Assembly (NCBI RefSeq): GCF_000142905.1
Contig: NW_013657642.1
Span: 248,854 to 312,853 of the forward strand
Origin: Thecamonas trahens ATCC 50062
Taxonomy: Eukaryota > Apusozoa > Apusomonadida > Apusomonadidae
Reading direction: 5' to 3'
Length of the DNA: 64,000 bases
Every line of letters starts with the position of its first letter. Positions within the stretch are counted from its first letter, which is position 1. Positions 35,551 to 47,200 of the stretch are shown one piece after another. Made by a program: the position numbers and the translations under genes. The notes beneath the pieces are model-generated. The model did not search any database. It was not told the DNA's origin and saw only the letters and a list, made by a program, of their open reading frames with translations.

Positions 35551-38500
35551 ACCATGACACGCAGACAAGGGTGTGGCAACGACAGGCATTCGTCGCACAT
35601 GTCCCGTCGCCGCAAGAAACGCACGAGGACTGGTGGAGGTGCCGGCAGTGGAAGGGCTGCTGGGTCTGGTGGTGGGGCTTCTGTTGCCGGTGGTGGGAGA
35701 GGGGGTGGTGGTGGTGGTGGCGGTAGTCCGGCTGGTGACAGTCCGGGGGACAGGACTCGGCGACAGGCAGGTCGGAGTGGCGGAGAGACAGACGTAGCTC
35801 GTCCGCTGCTGCAAGCTGCGGCCTTTCTCTCTCCCGAAGGAAGTAAGTATGTCGAGGATAAGGACGTGGACTCGCCACTTCGTGCTGTGTGGTCGCCGGT
35901 GGTATCTCGTCTTGCGTCTGGCCCTTTGACCGGCGTTCCGTACGAGCGTGTGCTGGAGACTCAGCTAAGAGTCGTTGCCATGCACATGCGCCACGGTGCG
36001 TACGAGCTCGGCCTCGATGTGCTCAAGACTGCGGTTTTGGCGCTGGCGCGAGTCTATTCGGGACCGCTTGCCCTCTTTTCCCGGCTCTACGATCCGGTCC
36101 TCGACACCGCACGGATGTTTATGGCCGCGCTCATCTCGCGCAGCGATCCGTCACTCCTCACCTCGCTGACCACAATTGTGGCCCATCCGATTCGAGTCGG
36201 CGCCGCGCTCTCTCCAGACATCGGCACCAAGCTTGTCGAGTTGTTCGCCCAGGCCGGCTCGGACCTCTCTGCCCGCACGCTTCCGGTCTCGCATCCGCTC
36301 GCGGGCGTGGCCGAGCACATGCACTGGCTCGCGGCTGAGATTGCCGGCTCGCTCCGGCTCCATAACGCCCACGTGGAGCGGCTTATCGCCATGGGCGACG
36401 CCTTTGTGGAAAAGGCGCTCGCTCTCCGTGCCGCCGGATCGATCGATCCGTTCACCGCTGGCTACCAGCGGGCGACCTCGATGTACAACGCGGCGTGGCG
36501 TGCAGCTCAGAGCCACTCGGACGCCGTCGCCCCGACAACGCTCGCCGCCGCGGCTGTCTCGCTCGCCCGTGTTCCGCTCCTGCTCCTCGCCCACTACTCA
36601 GGCGACTTTCAGTCGACCCTCGATCGCGCCCGACAGCTCGCTTACTTCAACCCGCATCTTGTGCCTGGTGAGCAGCACATCTCGCTCGCCACCCTTGTCC
36701 GCATGGCCGATCGTCTTGCTAACGCGGGCTGTCACTCGCATGCCCAGTCTATTCTCTGCTTTGCTGTTCAGTATGCCTCACTTTTTGAGGCTCTCCTCCC
36801 GCAGGTTCTGCCTCTCTCTGACAAGCTCGAGCGGACCTCGCAGCTGCTGTATGCCCGCGATCCCGCGAGCGTGCTTGCTGGCAAGCCCGAGCTTGGTCTC
36901 GAATCGTATGACGAGTCCGAGTCGTCGCGAGCCGGCGAGGCCACGTCGTCCGAGGCTGGCGGCTCGCTCGATCTTGCGGCTACAGCTGGCCTCGGATCGA
37001 GCTCTGGCCGGCATTTTCTCCCGGCCGAGGCCCAGTGGGTTCGCAACCGGCGCATCGTCCTTGCGCTGCGCGTGCTTCTCATGACGCTCTCGGAGCGCAC
37101 ATTTGGCGCCTCGCCGTTTGGCGGGCCGCAGGCCGAATCCGGCCCAGGATCGGTCCTTCCGCCGTTTTCGGTTCTCGATGCTGATGAGGACATGGTTCGC
37201 TTTGTCTCGATGCTGGTCACCCAGTGGGCTCTCGCGCTCCCACCGTCGACCATCACCTTTTCGGCAGTCTTTCACCACTTTGACACTTGCACCGAGCTAC
37301 ATGCCGCGCTTCAGCCGCGCGGCAAGGCGTACATGCTGCATCTATACGCCTCGGGCCTCGATGCCTTTCTTGCCTTTCGCGTCCGCGACGCCTTCAACTA
37401 CTTTGGCGCCTCGCCCGAGCCGTTTGCGCTCATCACCGGCTCGACGCTCACCTCGCGCGAGCTGCACCCGTTCTCGGGCCTCGACTCCGTCTTTGTCGTC
37501 GCCCACGACTCGTCGGCCACCGCGTACGTCACTGGCCTGGCGCAGCTGCTCGCCACCGAGCTGTACAACCTCGGCGAGACCCGTGAGCTGACGGATGTCA
37601 ACCTTGCGCTGCTCAACGGTTCAGACCTGGACGTGGAGATGGCACCTGGCGCGCTCTCGCCGTCGCCGGCCGATATCTCATCGCCCGGCGCCACTTTTGG
37701 CCTGCCGCTCTCGCTGGACAAGGTGGACAGGACGCGCGCACCATCGCCAGCCGCCTTTGTCTTTTCCCAGCAGAGTGACCGCCCTGGCGAGGTCGGTTCG
37801 TGCCCAGACGCTAATGACGCCGCAAGTAGCGGCTCGTGTTCCGGCTCGGAGAGTGAGTCCGAGGCAGATGTCGCGCTTGGCGGGCGCGACCGGGCCCGGC
37901 CCAACTCAGCCGGCTCCATCGCCGAGCTAGTGGACGCCGAGCGAACTTCGCCGCGATCCGAGTCGGTTTCGCGGCTTTCGGGCCTGAGTCGTAGCTTAGT
38001 CCGCGAGCCGTCAATCGGCGAGAGCGGGCGCCGATCGCGGCCGCGGTCCGCCGACCTCACCCTCGCCTCGCTCAGCCTCGGTGGCGGCGGGCACGATGTC
38101 GCGCGTGGCCTGCTTACCTTTGATGACGAGCGCCCTGCCGGGAGCTCGGAGCCGACCACGCCGCGGCTGGAAGAGTCGGCCAACATGGCCGGGCTGGGCC
38201 AGCCGGAGAGCACGGCGGCTGAGGCTGCAGCAGTCCGGCTCGAGGCCTCGTTTGTTCTTCACCCAGTTTTACTTTCAGGCGCATCTGGCGGCGCAGACCC
38301 GAGCGCCGTGGACCTGTTTGAGGCTTATCGGGCGGCCTGCGAGCCGTGTATGGCTGGTGCGCTGTGGTGTGAGTGGGAGACCGGGATGCGGTCGCCGGCC
38401 GGCTCGCTCCTGGCCGGTTTTGCCTACCCGCGCAACTCACGGTATCTCCGTGCGCTTGCATTTAGCGTCAACGACCTGCACGCCGCAGTCATCACTCCGC

Positions 38501-40665
38501 TCCTCCTCTTTCTCCCAGTGAGCGCGTACCCAGTGGCGTCGAGCTATGAGGCACTCGGGCATCTGGCGCGAACAGGTGCTGTCTCGTCCAGGATTCTCGG
38601 CGCGGTCCAGAGCGCGCTGGGCCTTGCATGGGATGCGGCTGTGAGCCGCGGGCTCAAGATGTCGCTGGCCGACGCGCGGATCTCGCTCACTGGGCATGCA
38701 GGTCTCACCGAAGACCTTGTCCGGGTTGCGTTTACCGTCATCCTCCCACTCTACGTTCTCACGTCGAGTCATACAGCCGAGCTGCCGCCGGGAAGTGGGA
38801 TGGAGGCCGCGGGCTCGCTTGCAGCCACGCTCGACGAGTACTGCAGCATCGGCGTGGTGCTTTGGGCGCAGATCACGTTGCACGAGGGCGATGCGCACCT
38901 GGCTATGCAGCAGCTGCTGTATTTGCTGCAAGAGTTGGAGGCGGCTGGGACCGGCGGTGCGCGGCTCGAGGCAGCGGTGCGGACGGCACTCTCAGACTGC
39001 TACCTTTACCGCGGGCGGTATCGCGAAGCCGAATCACAGTACGAGCGTGCGGAGCAGTTGCTTGAGGGCAAGCTCGATCCACACCGCAACATTACTCGGA
39101 CTGCCGCACCGCACACGGCACTGCTCCGCAAGATTGGCGTCGGCCGAGGCGACGGCGGCGAGTGGGAGCCTATCCGCGGTGGCTTTGTAGCGCCGAGCGC
39201 AGCCCGGCGGGCGCTGGGAGGCCTCATGGATGAGCTCTCAGTCCACGCTCTTGATCTAGGCCATCTCGAGCCGCTCGTCAAGGAGTTTTTTGGCATGACG
39301 CGGTATCACGCGAACCATGGATGGTGCCAGGCGAGTGTGGAGGCGAGCTGGATGTGGCTGCTCGGGGTGGAGCGTGACCGCACCGGCTTTGCCAGCCAGC
39401 TCGCTGCTGCGCGTGCGGCGTCGGATGCGTCAACTCTGGGGAGCGTGTTGAGCGGGGTCAAGGAGGCTGCGGGCCGGCTGCTGCCGTCAATGATGGGATG
39501 GGCGTCGGTGACGCCAGCCCTCTCGCACATTCTCCAGCTAGAGTCCGAGGCTAGCAGTGAGGTGGTGCAGGCGATTGATAGCGTGGTACGCGCGCTCCGG
39601 TTTGCCCAGCTCGAGTACCTGCAGGCCAACGCGCCGCGCAAGGCACTGCGGGCGACGGTGGCGGCGTACGCCGAGGCTCAACGCCAGAAGCAAGCCGGAC
39701 GGGGCGGGAGCGTGCGCGATGTCGGATCATCCGAGGTCGGCCTTGTCCGACTCCTCGACTTGCTCTTTGTTGAGCTGACCGGAGTGGAGACGATGCGTGC
39801 GCCGATGGCACCGGCATCGGACCACTCGTCGAGCTTGTACCAGGAGGTATGCTTCTCGGAGCTTGCCGCGCTCACCATTCACATAGTCAACGGATCGACG
39901 GTGCTGTCTGTGGCCGGCAAGAAGCTCCTCTTTTCGGCAATGTCGGACGCGCTGCCGTTTGCGCTGCGGACGCGGCTGGTGGCGCAGGTCTGCCAGCTCC
40001 GCGAGTTTTCGGAGCTCTTTTCGGCATGGGTCGACCCCGAGTCATCGCAGCTGCGGTTTGCGGCGCGGACGCTGGGCGACATCGAGGCTGCGTTGATGCG
40101 GCACTCGCGCGACACACCGTTCCTCCGGGCCGGGTGCTTGGCGGCGCTCGAGGCGGTGGCGGCCGGCGACGCGGTGACAACGTCGGTGGTGGCTACACTC
40201 GTCGATGCCATGCGGCGGCGGCCGGGCGATCTCCGGCTGCAGCTCTTTGTCCTCCGTTTTCTTGTCACCCTTGGCGCCCCCGAACATATCGAGGCCATTG
40301 ACCCTAGCCTCTTGTTCAGCGCCATGCGGATCTACCCGACCAACGAGGAGCTTCACTTGAACGCGCTCACGGTGCTGTCGCGGGCGTCGCCGGCGCAGCT
40401 GCGGAGCAGCCTCGACCCGGACGTTGTTGTTTCGTCGCTCGCCCACCACGGCGAGTCGGTTGATGGCCTGACCAAGCTCGCGCTGATGGCCATCGGCACC
40501 GCCACGCCGCCGCGCGCGCCCATTGCGTGGACCAGGGCGCTCTTTGACAAGCTCACCGACGCTCTCAACGCAGTCATGGCCTCTGCCGAGTCATCGGCCA
40601 TGCTTGGCGAACTTGGTGGCATGGTGACAAGTGTGCTTGAGCAGGTCGAGTCTGCTGTGCAGTGA
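35548..40665 (+). CDS. Very large alpha-solenoid-like protein, unrecognised
   Basis: A single uninterrupted frame encodes 1705 residues; Met18 (35599, MSRRRKKRTR) is an alternative start. The first 80 residues are basic and Gly-rich. Most of the rest is Ala/Leu-rich helical repeat sequence. A TPR-like pair is visible around residue 1150 (ALSDCYLYRGRYREAESQYE followed by RAEQLLEG), and the last 250 residues look like armadillo/HEAT repeats (AALEAVAAGDAVTTSVVATL, LRLQLFVLRFLVTLG). A Ser/Asp-rich disordered segment lies at about 700-900, with RSRPRSADLTLASLSLGG. Size and solenoid layout suit a scaffold of a multisubunit complex, but no specific family is recognised. Confidence 0.72.
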   Translation: MTMTRRQGCGNDRHSSHMSRRRKKRTRTGGGAGSGRAAGSGGGASVAGGGRGGGGGGGGSPAGDSPGDRTRRQAGRSGGETDVARPLLQAAAFLSPEGSKYVEDKDVDSPLRAVWSPVVSRLASGPLTGVPYERVLETQLRVVAMHMRHGAYELGLDVLKTAVLALARVYSGPLALFSRLYDPVLDTARMFMAALISRSDPSLLTSLTTIVAHPIRVGAALSPDIGTKLVELFAQAGSDLSARTLPVSHPLAGVAEHMHWLAAEIAGSLRLHNAHVERLIAMGDAFVEKALALRAAGSIDPFTAGYQRATSMYNAAWRAAQSHSDAVAPTTLAAAAVSLARVPLLLLAHYSGDFQSTLDRARQLAYFNPHLVPGEQHISLATLVRMADRLANAGCHSHAQSILCFAVQYASLFEALLPQVLPLSDKLERTSQLLYARDPASVLAGKPELGLESYDESESSRAGEATSSEAGGSLDLAATAGLGSSSGRHFLPAEAQWVRNRRIVLALRVLLMTLSERTFGASPFGGPQAESGPGSVLPPFSVLDADEDMVRFVSMLVTQWALALPPSTITFSAVFHHFDTCTELHAALQPRGKAYMLHLYASGLDAFLAFRVRDAFNYFGASPEPFALITGSTLTSRELHPFSGLDSVFVVAHDSSATAYVTGLAQLLATELYNLGETRELTDVNLALLNGSDLDVEMAPGALSPSPADISSPGATFGLPLSLDKVDRTRAPSPAAFVFSQQSDRPGEVGSCPDANDAASSGSCSGSESESEADVALGGRDRARPNSAGSIAELVDAERTSPRSESVSRLSGLSRSLVREPSIGESGRRSRPRSADLTLASLSLGGGGHDVARGLLTFDDERPAGSSEPTTPRLEESANMAGLGQPESTAAEAAAVRLEASFVLHPVLLSGASGGADPSAVDLFEAYRAACEPCMAGALWCEWETGMRSPAGSLLAGFAYPRNSRYLRALAFSVNDLHAAVITPLLLFLPVSAYPVASSYEALGHLARTGAVSSRILGAVQSALGLAWDAAVSRGLKMSLADARISLTGHAGLTEDLVRVAFTVILPLYVLTSSHTAELPPGSGMEAAGSLAATLDEYCSIGVVLWAQITLHEGDAHLAMQQLLYLLQELEAAGTGGARLEAAVRTALSDCYLYRGRYREAESQYERAEQLLEGKLDPHRNITRTAAPHTALLRKIGVGRGDGGEWEPIRGGFVAPSAARRALGGLMDELSVHALDLGHLEPLVKEFFGMTRYHANHGWCQASVEASWMWLLGVERDRTGFASQLAAARAASDASTLGSVLSGVKEAAGRLLPSMMGWASVTPALSHILQLESEASSEVVQAIDSVVRALRFAQLEYLQANAPRKALRATVAAYAEAQRQKQAGRGGSVRDVGSSEVGLVRLLDLLFVELTGVETMRAPMAPASDHSSSLYQEVCFSELAALTIHIVNGSTVLSVAGKKLLFSAMSDALPFALRTRLVAQVCQLREFSELFSAWVDPESSQLRFAARTLGDIEAALMRHSRDTPFLRAGCLAALEAVAAGDAVTTSVVATLVDAMRRRPGDLRLQLFVLRFLVTLGAPEHIEAIDPSLLFSAMRIYPTNEELHLNALTVLSRASPAQLRSSLDPDVVVSSLAHHGESVDGLTKLALMAIGTATPPRAPIAWTRALFDKLTDALNAVMASAESSAMLGELGGMVTSVLEQVESAVQ

Positions 40666-40854
40666 TGTGCTCATCTGTCATCACAGCCATCGTATGGTGC
40701 CTGCTATCCGCCATGAGAGGTGGCAGTGCGGCCGAGAGAGCGCCGAGGCCCTTCTATCCACAGCGACCGTTTTCTTTAAACTCTCTCTCTCTCTTACACA
40801 CACGCACTTGCTTGCTCTTCTCCCATGGTCTTGGGTATGCAGATGACGATGGAG

Positions 40855-41332
40855 TTACTGCTTCATGGCAGCGACACCCGATGCAGCAGCAACCTTGTCC
40901 AGCTCTGCCCGGAGCTGCTGGGAGAAGACATCGGTCAGGTCGTCGTCGTCCCAATCGTCCTGCCACAGCGCTTCCTTGTTCGCCGACTTGGGCGCCGTCC
41001 ACTCTATCAGCATACAACGCAAGCCACGCACAAGTCACACACGTGTAAGTATACCCCATTCTCCATACTCCCTATACCTGTACCATCTTCATTCCCCCGG
41101 GAGCCCATGGAACCTTGGCGCGACCTGGCCCTCACGATCGCGATCGCGATCACGACCCGTCGCTGGCCGGCCCGGTCCACCCACCCACCCGCCCACCCAC
41201 CGCCCCCCCCGCCCCCGCCCCCGCAACCATACCATTCTCAAACTCCTCAAACTCGTCATCATCGAGAACAGAGATGGGCTGCTTGCCGGTAGGCTTGGCA
41301 GCAGCAGCACTTGTAGAAGAAGAGGCAGACAT
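40855..41332 (-). CDS. SEM1: SEM1/DSS1, proteasome lid and TREX-2 acidic peptide, two exons
   Basis: Exon 1 is 41332-41233 (33 codons plus one base), the intron 41232-41004 (GTATGG to TGATAG), and exon 2 41003-40855, giving 82 residues; human SEM1 has 70. Exon 1 ends in ISVLDDDEFEEFEN, and exon 2 carries EWTAPKSANKEALWQDDWDD followed by DDLTDVFSQQLRAEL. These are the two acidic, Trp-bearing ubiquitin/BRCA2-binding segments and the C-terminal helix of DSS1. The protein is an intrinsically disordered subunit of the proteasome lid and of TREX-2, and a BRCA2 partner. Each exon alone is too short to stand out, and the splice sites restore one frame. It ends 190 bases after the convergent large gene. 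Confidence 0.92.
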
Positions 41333-41825
41333 AGCCAGGTCAGTCAGGTGTGTGCGAGAAAGAGAGAGAGTCTGTGTCTGACTGCGGCAGCGTCTGACGG
41401 TCAGTCAGCTGGGCTGTGTAGCCCTACCTCCCGTCCTCTCGCCCACTCCCTGGCTACCACCCTACCTACCCAAGGTCTTCGTCTCCATGCCCCCCCCACA
41501 CCATCGATCTTCTTCTCTTTTCTTCGATAACACCATTCTGTGGCTTCAATCTCCTTGTTCTCCCTTTCTCCCTTTCACATTCGTTGTGTGTGTGTGTGTG
41601 TGTGTGGGGGGGGGGGTGACGGAGAGGGTGAAGGGGCGGGAGAGTGTCGGTCGGTGGTGCGACACGTTCGGCAGGTGGTGGTGAGGGGGGGGAGGGGGGG
41701 GGAGGGGGGGGGTCTAGGCAAGGAGAGTGTGACGGTGTGAAAAGAGTAGCACTTGACGCAGGGGCCACCGACATAGACATAGGTATAGGCATTGACGTTA
41801 TCCCCTTCCCCTCAATCTCTGCACT
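41333..41825. other. Intergenic region with GT and G-rich microsatellites
   Basis: This stretch separates the SEM1 start from the PH/LRR gene start (divergent). It contains a TG repeat running into a G tract (about 41584-41616) and GGGGA-type tracts (about 41682-41712). No gene was seen. Confidence 0.6.
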
Positions 41826-44231
41826 ATGAGTAGCCTCTCTGGTGATGAGGAGGGTGATGGGTATGGCGGCACCTGTGCGGTGGTGGAAAAATCAAGGAAG
41901 ACCGTCCGTCGAGAGGAGACTCGCTGGAGGTCCATGATGAGATGCCTGGTCAAGGGGATGAGTTTGTCGAGTTTAGTCAGACCGATGCCGAGGTCGCTGG
42001 CAGTACCGCTGTTGCTGGTGCCGCCGCTAGCAGCAACAACAACAACAATGACGATGGAGATGGCGATGACGAGCATGATCGTGATCACAATCACAGCCAT
42101 AGCCACGTGGGAACCAGAGCGAGCAACCGATGTCGTCAACTATGGCGGCTGTGCACAAGATGGATGGCTTGCAGCCTTGTTCGCCGAGGTCGAACCGCTC
42201 GTCGGTCTCATCGTCGGATGCCGGTGTGGTGTCGATGGCTCGGGTGGAGAAGCGGGGGCATGTCCGTGCTCCGCTGACGCCGAGGACTCGATCGCGTCAG
42301 TCGTCGGCTTCGTCAGGAACCGGCTCGTCTGGCTCGTACTACTCATATTCGTCGTCGGACGAGTGCTCAAGCGACGAGTCCGGTGGTGATGTGCTGTCGT
42401 CGGATGCTGGCGCTGAGGCTGGGCCGTCGGGCGCAAGCGCCAGTGTGAGCGGAGCTGTTGGTGGCAGCAAGCGCAGCTCCGTCCGCAACAGCTTTGCGGC
42501 GGCGAGTGGAGCTGCCGACGTCAGCAGCGGGCTGGGCAGAGCCGACGACAGCGGCGTGAATGGCCTTGGTGAGGATGACAGCGCGCTGGTGCGTGGGTCG
42601 TCCGACGGCCTGCCGACCGACATGCGCTACGACGAGGACGACGAGTCGGGCATGCTGTCGGACACGGTGACTGGCGGGCGGGTGTCACCCACTGGTGGTC
42701 TTCGTGATGGCGGTGACTCTGTCACCTTTGTCCCCGACTCTGGCGCCGGCTGCTCAGAGCCGTCCCGGCTTCTCACCCTGCTGGGTATTCGCGAGGGCAT
42801 GCCCGAGGTCCTCACCCAGTCGCTTGGCGACGTGACCGACAATGACAAAAAAGCACTGGAGTATTTGAATGCGCTGCGGGCACAGCACGACGAGATGCGG
42901 ACCGCTGTCGCCGAGCTGAACACCGCCAACAAGTCGCTCGCCGCCCTCGTCCGCCACCTCACCCGCAAGTTCAACGTAGTTGCCGAGGCTCTGCCCGAGT
43001 CGCCGTACATTGCGACCGACACAACGTCGGCGCAAGACGCGGCGACTAAGGGCGACTCGGACGAGGACGAGGCGTTTGGCCACCTGCCCGGGCGGGCGAC
43101 CCAGATCCTCATGAAGGGCTACGTCAACAAGAAGGGTCGCCGCGTCCGCAACTGGAAGCGCCGCTTCTTTGTCCTCCGCGGCGGCACGCTCTCGTACTAC
43201 ACCGACGAGACGTGCGCTACCCGCAAGGGCAAGATGCGGCTCGACCAGTGCCTTGTCGACGGCCTGCGCGAGCGCGATGAGACCGGCCGGGCCTGCCTCG
43301 CCCTCTCGACCAAGGGTCGCACTCTTTTCTTCCAGTCGGACGAGGCCAGGAAAACACCGCGTGGTTCCTTGCCATCTCGTGCATGCAGCAGCAGCTGGAG
43401 TATGCCCGCAACATGCGCGAGACTGGCCAGGCCGCAGACCTGCGTGTCCTCGAGTTCTTCTCCTACCCAATGCGCCACAAGCTCGCACTCTCCGGCCGCC
43501 CGCTCCCACTGGTTGCCGTCACCTCGCTCGACGCCTCGGTCCGCTTCCACTCGATGCTGCATGTGCTCGCTCTGGAGGATGCGTCGCTGACCGACGAGCA
43601 TCTCGTCGCGCTCTCGGACGCTCTCGGTCCGAACAAGTCGCTCGGCGTCCTGCACTTGGCGTCCAACTCGTTCTCGCGGACAGGCATTGAGGCGCTCGCC
43701 GCCGCTCTCCGCCAGAATAAGACCATCACCGAGGTGTATCTGGAGAACAACGGGCTTGACGACGACGCTGCCGTTGTTCTCGCCCAGATGCTCTCGTCCA
43801 CCCGCCACATCGGCGTCCTCGCTCTCGATGGCAATGCCATCGGTGACGTCGGCGCCGAGGCACTGGCCAAGGCCATCGCCCGCCCGCACCGCCTCAACAC
43901 CCTCGCGCTCGACGACAACGCCATTGGTGATGTCGGCGGCGCCGCGCTCGGCCGCATGCTCGAAGTCAATCCAACCGTTACCAACGTCCATCTCCGCAGC
44001 AACCGCATGACCTCGCGCGGCGTTCTCGCCATCGTCTCCTCGGCGAAGCACCCGACCGCTGCCGTTGCCCGCCTCCTCCTCTCCGGCAACGCCTACGATC
44101 CGCGCGACATTGCCGCTGCCGTCATGGACCTGGCGCGGACGTCGCGAACCCTCGCCCACGTTGACATTGCGCCCTATGTCCTCGGACATGGCGCCATCAC
44201 CACTCTCCGGCTCCTTCCACTCACACAATGA
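41826..44231 (+). CDS. PH domain and leucine-rich-repeat protein, frame broken by apparent 1-base deletions
   Basis: Four successive frames read as one protein of about 800 residues. It starts at 41826 (MSSLSGDEEGDGYGGTCAVV). Shifts occur near the A5 run at about 41887-41891, near GGG at about 42109-42111, and near the A4 run at 43351-43354; each is cured by one added base. The N-terminus is acidic and low-complexity. A coiled-coil segment precedes a PH domain (MKGYVNKKGRRVRNWKRRFF, VLRGGTLSYY). The PH domain is completed only after the last shift, with WFLAISCMQQQLEYA. Leucine-rich repeats follow (VLALEDASLTDEHLVALSDA, VLALDGNAIGDVGAEALAKA) of the RNH/NOD type. The PH domain suggests membrane recruitment. 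The first intact start without corrections is 42130. Confidence 0.7.
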
Positions 44232-44280
44232 CACGCGCTCACGTACATGATGACACGCTAGCGCAGCCATTCAGCCTCGT

Positions 44281-47200
44281 TTACTCGTTTGCCGGACCAA
44301 AGCCGCCGCCGCCCGGCGTGTGGATGTGGATCTCGTCACCGACCTCACAGGTGAACGAGGCCTTGCCGCCGAGGTTGACCAAGCCGTCATCGCGGCCGCG
44401 CTTGAGGGTGTTGGTGCCGCGGGCGCCGTCGCTGCCGCCAGCCACGCCGCGTGGCGGCATTGCCCGGCGCTCAGAAAGCATCGAGACTGAGGTTTTCTTG
44501 AGGAACTTGACGACGCGGACGACGCCGTCGCCGCCACGGCGCGCGCCATCGCCGCCCGAGTTCGGGCGGAGCGAGAACTGCTTGAGCAGGACCGGGTAGC
44601 GGCGCTCCAGGATCTCCGGGTCAGTGATTCGGGTGTTGGTCATGTGGGTGTGGACGCCCGATGCGCCATCCCAGCTCGGCCCGGCGCCGGCGCCGCCGCA
44701 GATGGTCTCGTAGTAGCCGTAGGAGAACTCGGGCTCGACACCCGAGGTTGCGGCGTCGTCGCCAAAGGTAAAGTTGTTCATGTCGCCCTGCGAGCATGCG
44801 GCGGCGCCAAAGGCCTGCAGCAGCACGTCGGTGACGCGTTGCGAAACGAGGACGTTACCGGCGACCACGGCAGCATCAGGCAGCGGCTCCAGCAGCGAGC
44901 CGTACGGAGTGATGACCTCCACGGGCTCGAGGCAGCCTTGGTTGAGCGGAATGTCCTCCGAGACCAACGAGCGGAGGACGTAGATGACTGCCGAGAGGGT
45001 GATGGCCCGCGGCGCGTTGGTGTTGCCCAGCGCCTGCGGCGAGGTGCCGGTAAAGTCAAAGACCGCCCGTCCGGTGGCGGCGTCAATCGAGAGCGCAAGC
45101 GCAATCTTCGCCCCGTCGTCCATGTAGTCGGTGGCGGTGAGGACGAGCGGCGAAGCGCCGGGGCTGGGATCGGCTCCGTGCTTAAGCGCCAGGCCACGGA
45201 GCATGTCCGACACTGCCATGGCGGCCTTGGCCCGAATCCCATCCATGGCTGCCGTCACCTTGTCGAGCGAGGCCTTGCCGATGAGCTCCTGCATGAGCGT
45301 GATCCCCTTGTGATTCGCCGCAATCTGCGCCTTGAGATCGGTGAGGTTGTCGGCGAGCGCACGCGTGCCTGAGATGCCTGCCGCCGCTGCCTCGGCCGAG
45401 ACGTTGCTCAGCACCGCTGTGATGCCGTCCTCCTGGAACTTGCCGCCGTCGACGAGCTTGAACGACTTGATAGCGGCACCCTCCTCGGCGAGAGACTTGG
45501 AAAACGGTGGCATCGAGCCCGGCGTGATGCCGCCGATGTCGGCGTGGTGCCCGCGCGACGCAACGTAGAACGCTGGCTTCTCGTTTCCACCTACAAACAC
45601 CGGAGTCATGACCGTGATGTCCGGCAGGTGCGAACCGCCGGCTGCCGGGTGGTTCGAGCACACCACGTCGCCCTCGCGCCAGGTGTCGCCGAGGGCCGAG
45701 ATCTGGTACTTGACCGCCTCTTGCATCGAGCCGAGGTGGACAGGCACGTGCGGCGCGTTGGCCACCAGCCCGCCGTCGGGGCCAAACAGGGCGCATGAAA
45801 AGTCAAGCCGGTCCTTGATGTTGGTCGAGATCGAGGTCCGCTGCAGCGTCACTCCCATCTGCTCCGCAATCGACATGAACCGGTTGGCGTAGATGGAGAG
45901 CTCGATGGGCGAGACGTCAGCCGATGCGGCGGCGTCGGCGGCGCTGGCCGCTGCCGCCTTGCTCATCTGGACCTTGTGCAGGACGAGGTCGCCACCGTCG
46001 AGCGCGGTTGCCTCCCAAGATGGCTCAACCACAATGGTGGCGTTGTTGTCGATGATGAGCGCCGGGCCGGCAAGCTTGGCTCGCGAGTCGGCGAGCTTTT
46101 CCAGCTTGTACACCGGCGTCGTGACCCGGCCACCTGCCGACGCAAAGTAGGTATGGACGGTGGCCTCGGGTGAGCCCGGGGCCGTACCCGGGGCCGACAT
46201 CGGCTTGGCCTGTGACGCGGCCTGGACGGCTTTGGCCGCGTCCGAGAGGCCGACGGCGCGGACCCGGATGTCATCGACCAGGATGTCGCGGCCTTCGAGG
46301 ACAAAGCCGTACTCTTGCTTGTACTGCGCGAGGAAGGCAGACTCAAAGGCGGCCGGCTCCATCGAGTCAGCGCGGATCATCAGCGCAGTGTCGGCGCCAT
46401 CGAACCTGAGGTTGAGGTACGTCTCGCGGGTGAGCGCTTCGGGCTCAAAGCCGCGCTGGGCAAGCTGGGCAAGCGGATCGACGGCGACGGCGTCAAACTT
46501 GGCAGCAAGGTCGGCGGCAGCGAGGTCGGCGAGCCGGACGGCGGCAGGCTCCTGTGCCTCGGCCACCATGGGCGCAAGGGCCATGCCGTAGGCCGAGAGC
46601 ACGCCCGAGTGGCGGTGGATAAAGATGGAGGCCATGTCGAGCGAGTCGGCAATGGCGCACGCGTGCTGCCCGCCAGCGCCGCCAAAGACAGACAGAATGT
46701 GGTCGGCGGTGGCGTAGCCCTTGGCCTCTGTGATGGAGCGGATCGGCCGGCACATGGCTTCGTTGGCAACCGCAAGGAAGCCCGCAGCAACCTCGTCGAG
46801 GCTCTGCACCTCGGGCGTCTCGCCCAGTGCCTCTGCCTCGCGGGCGAGGTCAGCGTTGATCTGGTTGGCGAGGGTCTCAAAGGCGACGGTTGTCGCCGCC
46901 AAATCGAGCGGCTCGGCTTCCGACTCACCAAAGATGGCAGGAAAGAAGGCTGGATCGAGTCGGCCGAGGAAGAGGTTGGCGTCAGTGACTGCGAGATCGC
47001 CGCCCTTGCGGTAGCAGACCGGGCCCGGATGGGCACCAACAGACTCGGGCCCGACCTGGTACATGTAGTTGGAAAAGTGGAGCTTGGAGCCTCCGCCAGC
47101 GGCGACGGTGGTGATGTCCAGCTGCGGTGCCTGAGTGGTCACGCCGGCGGTCTCCGACTCGTAAACAAACTCAAAGGCGTTGTCAAAGCGAGAAACGTCG

